NCBI GenBank assembly: GCA_022729835.1
Contig: DZBC01000066.1
Coordinates: forward strand, 1 to 9,626
DNA: 9,626 nt
DNA from: Sulfuricurvum sp.
GTDB lineage: Bacteria > Campylobacterota > Campylobacteria > Campylobacterales > Sulfurimonadaceae
Reading direction: 5' to 3'
In this document: positions 5,900 to 9,626 of the stretch, piece by piece
Position numbering within the stretch: position 1 is the first letter of the stretch
How the letters are laid out: each line of letters starts with the position of its first letter
The notes under the pieces: generated by a model
Databases searched by the model: none
The model's input: the letters and a program-made list of their open reading frames with translations, nothing else
What the model was told of the DNA's origin: nothing
Made by a program: the position numbers and the translations under genes

Positions 5900-5905
5900 T
5901 ATAAT
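5900..5905 (+). promoter_or_regulatory. Candidate -10 box of the ATPase gene
   Basis: TATAAT lies 47 bases upstream of the ATG at 5953, with no recognisable -35 box. An inverted repeat follows directly (5907-5933). Confidence 0.45.
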
Positions 5906-5906
5906 T

Positions 5907-5933
5907 ATGTTTAGTGTATTATGTATTAAACAT
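5907..5933. promoter_or_regulatory. Inverted repeat in the ATPase leader
   Basis: ATGTTTA (5907-5913) and TAAACAT (5927-5933) are perfect 7-bp arms around 13 A/T-rich bases; TAAACAT recurs at 5933-5939. It may be an operator or a leader hairpin, but A/T richness makes chance pairing more likely. Confidence 0.35.
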
Positions 5934-5952
5934 AAACATATTGGAGTACTCT

Positions 5953-7056
5953 ATGAAAAACCCTTTTTACTATGGTGGGGCAGTGAGTAGCGTTCATTTT
6001 TGTAACAGAATTGATGAGATAAAAGAGCTAAAAGCTGATATAAACTCAGGACTCAACACCCTTATCTACGCTCCAAGAAGATTCGGAAAAACATCTTTTG
6101 TACTCAAGACTATGGATGAGTTAAACGATCAAAAAGTAAAATATGTATTTTTGGATCTGATGTATCTCTCAACTCTTGATGAGTTTATCAATAAATATTT
6201 CAATGTTTTAGCAAAAAGTTTAGAAGAACCAACCGATAAGATTGTCAATTTTTTCAAAAGTGTATTGGGTATTCGACCCAATATCAATGTAAATTTTGAT
6301 GCCAATGGAGTTCCAAGCTTTTCACTGGCTTTGAACAATGAAGATAAGACAAAAAGTCTTGAAGAGGTACTGAACATCCCACTGGCCTTTGCAAAAGAGG
6401 GGCAAAAAATAGTGGTAATCTTTGATGAATTTCAAGAGATAGCGAATTTTGACCTTGAAGCAAAAATGAGAAGTGTCATCCAGCACCATAGCGATAAAGT
6501 TTCATACATTTTTATGGGGAGTAAAAAATCGCTACTACATGCCATGTTTTTAGATAAAAACAGACCATTTTACAAATCGGTGAAGCACTTTAAAATCAAA
6601 GAGATACGCAAAGAGTCATGGAGTGAATTTATCTCTTCAAAGTTCAAAGCTACTAAGAAAGAGATAGACTCGCACTACATCGATAAGATTTTTGAGCTAA
6701 CAAAAGGTTTTCCATACTATACACAGCAATTTGCTTATGAGCTATGGAATCAGAGTGAGGATAAAGTAGATGATGTAATTTTTGCAAAAACGCTCAAAAT
6801 CATTATTGAGCGGGAGGAAGACCTTTTTTCAGTAGAGTGGGATAATCTCACACCAAACCAAAAAAAAGCTTTAAAAATCGCCCTTGAAAAAGATGGAAAA
6901 TCTCTTTATGATGAGCAATACTTAGCAAAATACCAAATCAAATCAGCTTCATTTCAAACCGCCCTCAATGGACTTGTGCAAAAAAATATTACCGATAGAA
7001 ATAGTGAAGGGTACTATTTTGCTGATCCGTTGTTTGAGTTTTGGTGTAACAGATGA
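5953..7056 (+). CDS. AAA-type ATPase of the archaeal-ATPase-like group
   Basis: A protein of 367 residues. Walker A is YAPRRFGKTSF (about 39-49), Walker B is VVIFDEFQEI (about 154-163), and YIFMGSKKSLLHAMF has the look of the sensor-1 region in this family. The C-terminal third (LTPNQKKALKIALEKDG onward, ending YYFADPLFEFW) looks like the winged-helix tail. Such single-gene ATPases are common and mobile in bacteria and archaea; their role is mostly unknown. The ATG at 5953 is preferred over a frame extension to 5914 because TGGAG precedes it and MKNPFYYGG is the usual family N-terminus. The gene is far more A+T-rich than its neighbours (16/60 G+C at 6121-6180) and sits between the two copies of a 30-bp direct repeat, so it was probably inserted here. 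Confidence 0.85.
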   Translation: MKNPFYYGGAVSSVHFCNRIDEIKELKADINSGLNTLIYAPRRFGKTSFVLKTMDELNDQKVKYVFLDLMYLSTLDEFINKYFNVLAKSLEEPTDKIVNFFKSVLGIRPNINVNFDANGVPSFSLALNNEDKTKSLEEVLNIPLAFAKEGQKIVVIFDEFQEIANFDLEAKMRSVIQHHSDKVSYIFMGSKKSLLHAMFLDKNRPFYKSVKHFKIKEIRKESWSEFISSKFKATKKEIDSHYIDKIFELTKGFPYYTQQFAYELWNQSEDKVDDVIFAKTLKIIIEREEDLFSVEWDNLTPNQKKALKIALEKDGKSLYDEQYLAKYQIKSASFQTALNGLVQKNITDRNSEGYYFADPLFEFWCNR

Positions 7057-7070
7057 AAAGCTACACACAC

Positions 7071-7089
7071 AACTACGAATAGTTTTGCT
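7071..7089 (+). terminator. Weak hairpin after the ATPase gene
   Basis: AACTA-CGAA-TAGTT (7071-7084) is a five-pair stem followed by TTGCT. The stem is short and A/T-rich, so this is only a possible terminator. Confidence 0.25.
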
Positions 7090-7093
7090 TCGG

Positions 7094-7103
7094 TTACATG
7101 TAA
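7094..7103. repeat. TTACATGTAA palindrome
   Basis: Perfect copy in the short gap between the ATPase gene and the convergent SuhB-like gene, two bases left of the right copy of the 30-bp direct repeat. Confidence 0.9.
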
Positions 7104-7105
7104 GC

Positions 7106-7135
7106 AGCGCTACGACCGCAGCGCCTCTAAGAGCG
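7106..7135 (+). repeat. Right copy of the direct repeat flanking the ATPase segment
   Basis: Matches 5841-5870 at 27 of 30 bases, same orientation. Here it is the 3' end of the SuhB-like gene, where it encodes LLEALRS on the minus strand. That reads as native family sequence, so this copy is likely the original. Confidence 0.85.
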
Positions 7136-7880
7136 CCTCATGTACCAAGCCGTTGGAGCTGAGCATGATGTGGTTCCCTAGAGCATACGCTTCGCCGCGC
7201 TCATTGCTCACCATGCCCCCCGCTTCTTGCAAGATCAAGATCCCCGCCGCGACGTCCCAGGGTTTGAGGTTGCACTCGTAGTAGGCCTCAAATTTGCCCT
7301 GCGCCACGTAGCACAGATCAAGCGACGCGGCGCCCAGACGGCGGATATCGCGGGTGATGGGCAGCAGGGTCTGCATCGTGCGCAGTACCCAAGAGAGATC
7401 CTCGCCGCGCTCGACTTTGGTGTAGGGAAAGCCGGTGGCGATGAGCGATTGCTGGAAGTCGCTTTGAGGCGATACATGTAAAGGCATGTCGTTTAAAAAC
7501 GCCCCTTTGCCTTTCTCGGCGCGGAAAATTTCGCCTAAAATCGGGTTGGCTACCACGCCCGCGATCGGTTTGCCATCCTCCCAAACCCCCACGGAAATCG
7601 CGCAGTGGGGCAGGGCGTGCACAAAGTTGGTGGTGCCGTCAATCGGGTCGATGTAGATGGCGCGCGCAGGGCGTTCATGCGCACTGGAGCCCTCTTCGCC
7701 GATGATGGTGTGGTGGGGGAAGGCCTTTGAGAGCGTCTCTTTGAGCATCGCTTCAATGGACAGATCGTACTCGGTGAGCAGATCGACCGTGCCTTTGTAC
7801 TGCACCGCTTTGGCGGTGTAGAAGCCTTCTTGGAACAGTTTGAGCGCGGGGGCCATGAGGGAGAGAAGTTGTGTTGTCAT
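7110..7880 (-). CDS. suhB: Inositol-monophosphatase family protein (SuhB-like)
   Basis: A protein of 256 residues, normal for the family. The metal- and substrate-binding motifs are complete: GEEG with Glu62, YIDPIDGTTNFVH with Asp78 and Asp81, and PWDVAAG with Asp209. The enzyme is a Mg2+-dependent sugar- or inositol-phosphate phosphatase in the cytoplasm; SuhB itself also takes part in rRNA transcription in enterobacteria. The substrate here is not decided by sequence, and a 3'(2'),5'-bisphosphate nucleotidase is the main alternative. The ATG at 7880 has no ribosome binding site; TACAAT lies six bases upstream of it, so the mRNA may be leaderless. One TTACATGTAA-type site encodes Leu-His-Val (134-136) in a segment outside the motifs. 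The C-terminal codons form the right copy of the 30-bp repeat. Confidence 0.92.
   Translation of the reverse strand: MTTQLLSLMAPALKLFQEGFYTAKAVQYKGTVDLLTEYDLSIEAMLKETLSKAFPHHTIIGEEGSSAHERPARAIYIDPIDGTTNFVHALPHCAISVGVWEDGKPIAGVVANPILGEIFRAEKGKGAFLNDMPLHVSPQSDFQQSLIATGFPYTKVERGEDLSWVLRTMQTLLPITRDIRRLGAASLDLCYVAQGKFEAYYECNLKPWDVAAGILILQEAGGMVSNERGEAYALGNHIMLSSNGLVHEALLEALRS
7472..7481. repeat. TTACATGTAA-type palindrome, one mismatch (ATACATGTAA)
   Basis: Inside the SuhB-like gene, encoding Leu-His-Val plus the first base of Ser, as at 3632-3641 in pgeF. Confidence 0.65.
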
Positions 7881-7886
7881 GATGCT

Positions 7887-7892
7887 ATTGTA
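7887..7892 (-). promoter_or_regulatory. Candidate -10 box of the SuhB-like gene
   Basis: TACAAT on the minus strand ends six bases before the ATG, the same geometry as the toxin promoter (TACAATAGC then ATG). No -35 box is clear. Confidence 0.4.
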
Positions 7893-7904
7893 GCGTCTTG
7901 GGGC

Positions 7905-7910
7905 TATAAT
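7905..7910 (+). promoter_or_regulatory. -10 box of corA
   Basis: TATAAT preceded by GC, with transcription expected near 7916 and a leader of about 20 bases holding AGAGGAG. No good -35 box is present. It is divergent from the SuhB-like promoter 12 bases away. Confidence 0.55.
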
Positions 7911-7936
7911 GCATGCACCAAAAAGAGGAGTGCGCG

Positions 7937-8893
7937 ATGGTGAAATGTTTTTTGAAAATCAGTAACCGATTGCAGATCATCGAGAGCCTTGAGCCACTGG
8001 AGTCGGGGCGCTTTCATCATGAAGACGTCGTTTGGATCGACATGCTCAGCCCCACCACGCAAGAGGTGCGTGTCGTCGAGTCGCTCTTTGAGTTGAAGTT
8101 TCCCACCAAGGCCGAGAGCGAAGAGATCGAGATCAGTTCGCGCTACTGGGAGGAGGGGAGCCGCATCGAGATCAACAGCTATTTTCTCATCACCAACGAC
8201 GAAAACCCTTACAACGAAACGGTCTCGTTTATCCTCCAAGGCGATGTGCTCATTTCGGTGCGCTACAAAGAGCTGCGCAGCTTCGATGAGTTTAGCAAGA
8301 AGTTTCTCAGCTCCCCGCGCGCTTTTAAAAACGGCTTTGAGATCTTTTGTCAGATCATCGACATCCGCATCGATACCGATGCCGACACCATCGAAAATCT
8401 CTCCAAAGAGGTGACCAAACTGCGCCGCCACGTCTTTACCGACTATGCCAACGACGATGAAGAGATACTGGAGAAGATCTCGCACTTTGAGGATCTCAAC
8501 ATGATGATCCGCGAGAACCTCACCGACAAGCAGCGCATCCTCACCTCACTGCTTAAATCCAACCTCTACGACATCTCGCGCACCGAGATTCCCATCATGC
8601 TCAAAGACCTCAAATCGCTCGTCGAGCACACCGACTTCAACTTCGAGCGACTGGACTACCTGCAAAGCATCTTTATCGGTATGCTTAGCGTCGAGCAGAA
8701 CAAAACCATCAAAATTTTTACCATCGTCAACGTCATCTTCCTGCCACCGACCCTGATTGCGAGCATCTACGGGATGAACTTCGAGTTTATGCCCGAGTTG
8801 CACTGGAAGTACGGTTACGCATTGGCTGGAGTGTTGATGGTGCTCTCCTCGATCACGCCGCTTTGGATTTTCAAGAAAAAAGGGTGGATGTAG
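7937..8893 (+). CDS. corA: CorA-family divalent cation (Mg2+/Co2+) channel
   Basis: A protein of 318 residues. The C-terminus is diagnostic: transmembrane helix 1 (about 256-277, with VIFLPPTLIASI), the YGMNF signature (GMN at 279-281) that forms the selectivity filter, an acidic periplasmic loop (FEFMPELHWKYG), then helix 2 (about 293-310) and the basic end FKKKGW. The preceding ~250 residues are the cytoplasmic, charged, largely helical funnel domain. The protein forms a pentameric inner-membrane channel gated by intracellular Mg2+. The ATG at 7937 is chosen because AGAGGAG ends six bases upstream; an in-frame ATG at 7913 lies before this site. Its stop abuts that of the convergent EAL gene, leaving no room for a terminator between them. 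Confidence 0.95.
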   Translation: MVKCFLKISNRLQIIESLEPLESGRFHHEDVVWIDMLSPTTQEVRVVESLFELKFPTKAESEEIEISSRYWEEGSRIEINSYFLITNDENPYNETVSFILQGDVLISVRYKELRSFDEFSKKFLSSPRAFKNGFEIFCQIIDIRIDTDADTIENLSKEVTKLRRHVFTDYANDDEEILEKISHFEDLNMMIRENLTDKQRILTSLLKSNLYDISRTEIPIMLKDLKSLVEHTDFNFERLDYLQSIFIGMLSVEQNKTIKIFTIVNVIFLPPTLIASIYGMNFEFMPELHWKYGYALAGVLMVLSSITPLWIFKKKGWM

Positions 8894-9592
8894 TCAGATC
8901 AGTTCGGGTTTGCCGATGAAATAGCCCTGCGCGTAGTCGATGCCTATGCGGGCGACTTCATCAAAGGTGGCCCCATCGGCGACAAACTCAGCGATGGTTT
9001 TGGCCCCGATCTTTTTGGCGAACTCCACGATGGTCTCGACAATGATGGCGTGTTTGGGATTGGTGGTGATATTTTTGATCAGAGAGCCGTCGATCTTGAT
9101 GAAATCGACGTTGAGCTTGAGGATGTTCTCAAAATTGGAGTAGCCGGTGCCGAAATCATCGATGGCGATTTTGGCACCTAAGGATTTGACCTGCGCAATA
9201 AAGAGCGCTACTTCAGCGTAGTTTTCGATCCCCTCTGATTCGAGAATCTCGAAGATGACGCGTGAAGCAGTGCCGGTTATGACGATGTTTTTGATGATCT
9301 CCTGAACGGTGATCGGGTCAAGCAAGTCGGTGGCGGAGAGGTTGATTGAAAACGAGTGCTCTTGGTGACGAAAGGTCGCGCAGGCGTGTTTGACCACTTC
9401 TTTGGTGATCTGCTGATAAAGCTTGGTCTTTTTGGCGATAAAGAGAAAGTCGCCTGGTAAGATCAGATCTCCTTGCTCATCGATCATGCGCACCAGCGCT
9501 TCATACTTCTGCACGCTTTTGGTAGTGAAATCGTAGATCGGTTGATAGTAGCAAATAATCCGTTCATCCATGAGCCACTTGCAAATTCCCAA
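8894..9592 (-). CDS. Stand-alone EAL-domain cyclic-di-GMP phosphodiesterase
   Basis: A protein of 232 residues consisting of almost nothing but an EAL domain. The residues needed for catalysis are present: Glu31 in YEALVR, Asn84 in SINLSA, Glu115 in FEILES, Asp145/Asp146 in DDFGTGYS, Lys166 in IKIDGS, Glu202 in IAEF, and Gln222 in AQGYF. It should hydrolyse cyclic-di-GMP to pGpG. No sensor or GGDEF domain precedes it. The frame starts after an in-frame TAA (9604-9602); the TTG at 9592 has AGAGG five bases upstream, and an ATG at 9571 is the alternative start. The residues before that stop (KLSTALN) may end an upstream gene, so this is either a short complete protein translated after it or the cut-off end of a larger PAS/GGDEF-EAL protein. 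Confidence 0.87.
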   Translation of the reverse strand: MGICKWLMDERIICYYQPIYDFTTKSVQKYEALVRMIDEQGDLILPGDFLFIAKKTKLYQQITKEVVKHACATFRHQEHSFSINLSATDLLDPITVQEIIKNIVITGTASRVIFEILESEGIENYAEVALFIAQVKSLGAKIAIDDFGTGYSNFENILKLNVDFIKIDGSLIKNITTNPKHAIIVETIVEFAKKIGAKTIAEFVADGATFDEVARIGIDYAQGYFIGKPELI

Positions 9593-9626
9593 ATAAACCT
9601 CTTAATTTAAGGCTGTTGAAAGTTTA

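Noticed and set aside
5871..7105. The ATPase segment as a classical insertion sequence
   Set aside because: No transposase or integrase and no terminal inverted repeats are visible; only the 30-bp direct repeat supports insertion.
7904..8485. Long minus-strand frame opposite corA
   Set aside because: Antisense shadow of corA; the plus-strand protein has the GMN signature and two membrane helices.

Overview
The window looks like chromosomal DNA of a bacterium from Campylobacterota (a Sulfurimonas/Sulfuricurvum-type organism is my best guess). This rests on protein style only: the EAL domain with its FEILESEGIENY stretch, the CorA, PgeF and SuhB-like sequences, and promoters with a good -10 box but often no clear -35. 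Base composition is patchy. Housekeeping genes are G+C-rich (38/60 G+C at 7381-7440), while inserted pieces are A+T-rich (16/60 at 6121-6180).

Layout. Bases 1-1293 are the 3' part of an FAD/NAD(P)H disulfide oxidoreductase of the CoA-disulfide reductase/NADH oxidase family, cut by the window edge. A terminator-like hairpin and a mobile-element-like inverted repeat follow (about 1299-1457). Then comes a lipoprotein of unknown function on the minus strand (1467-2282) and a gene-free A+T-rich gap (2283-2637). From 4866 down to 2638 runs a tightly overlapped minus-strand operon: ribbon-helix-helix antitoxin, PIN-domain toxin, PgeF peptidoglycan-editing enzyme, transglutaminase-like protein. It has a textbook promoter with a palindrome on its -10 box.

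Bases 4955-7105 are an accessory patch. It holds the cut-off C-terminal end of a PKD-like surface protein, a second toxin-antitoxin locus whose RelE-type toxin is truncated to 48 codons while its HTH antitoxin is intact, and an A+T-rich AAA-type ATPase gene. The ATPase segment lies between two copies of a 30-bp direct repeat (27/30 identical). One copy is the end of the antitoxin gene and the other is the end of the downstream SuhB-like gene, so the segment looks inserted. The right-hand part is ordinary: SuhB-like phosphatase (minus), divergent corA (plus), and a stand-alone EAL cyclic-di-GMP phosphodiesterase (minus) whose stop codon abuts that of corA.

The most unusual signal is the 10-bp palindrome TTACATGTAA. 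It occurs five times perfectly and twice with one mismatch between 3632 and 7481, in coding and non-coding DNA, plus a related 12-bp palindrome. I found no copy in the rest of the window. No complete new defence system is visible. The toxin-antitoxin remnants, the inserted ATPase and the iterated palindrome are the parts worth following up.
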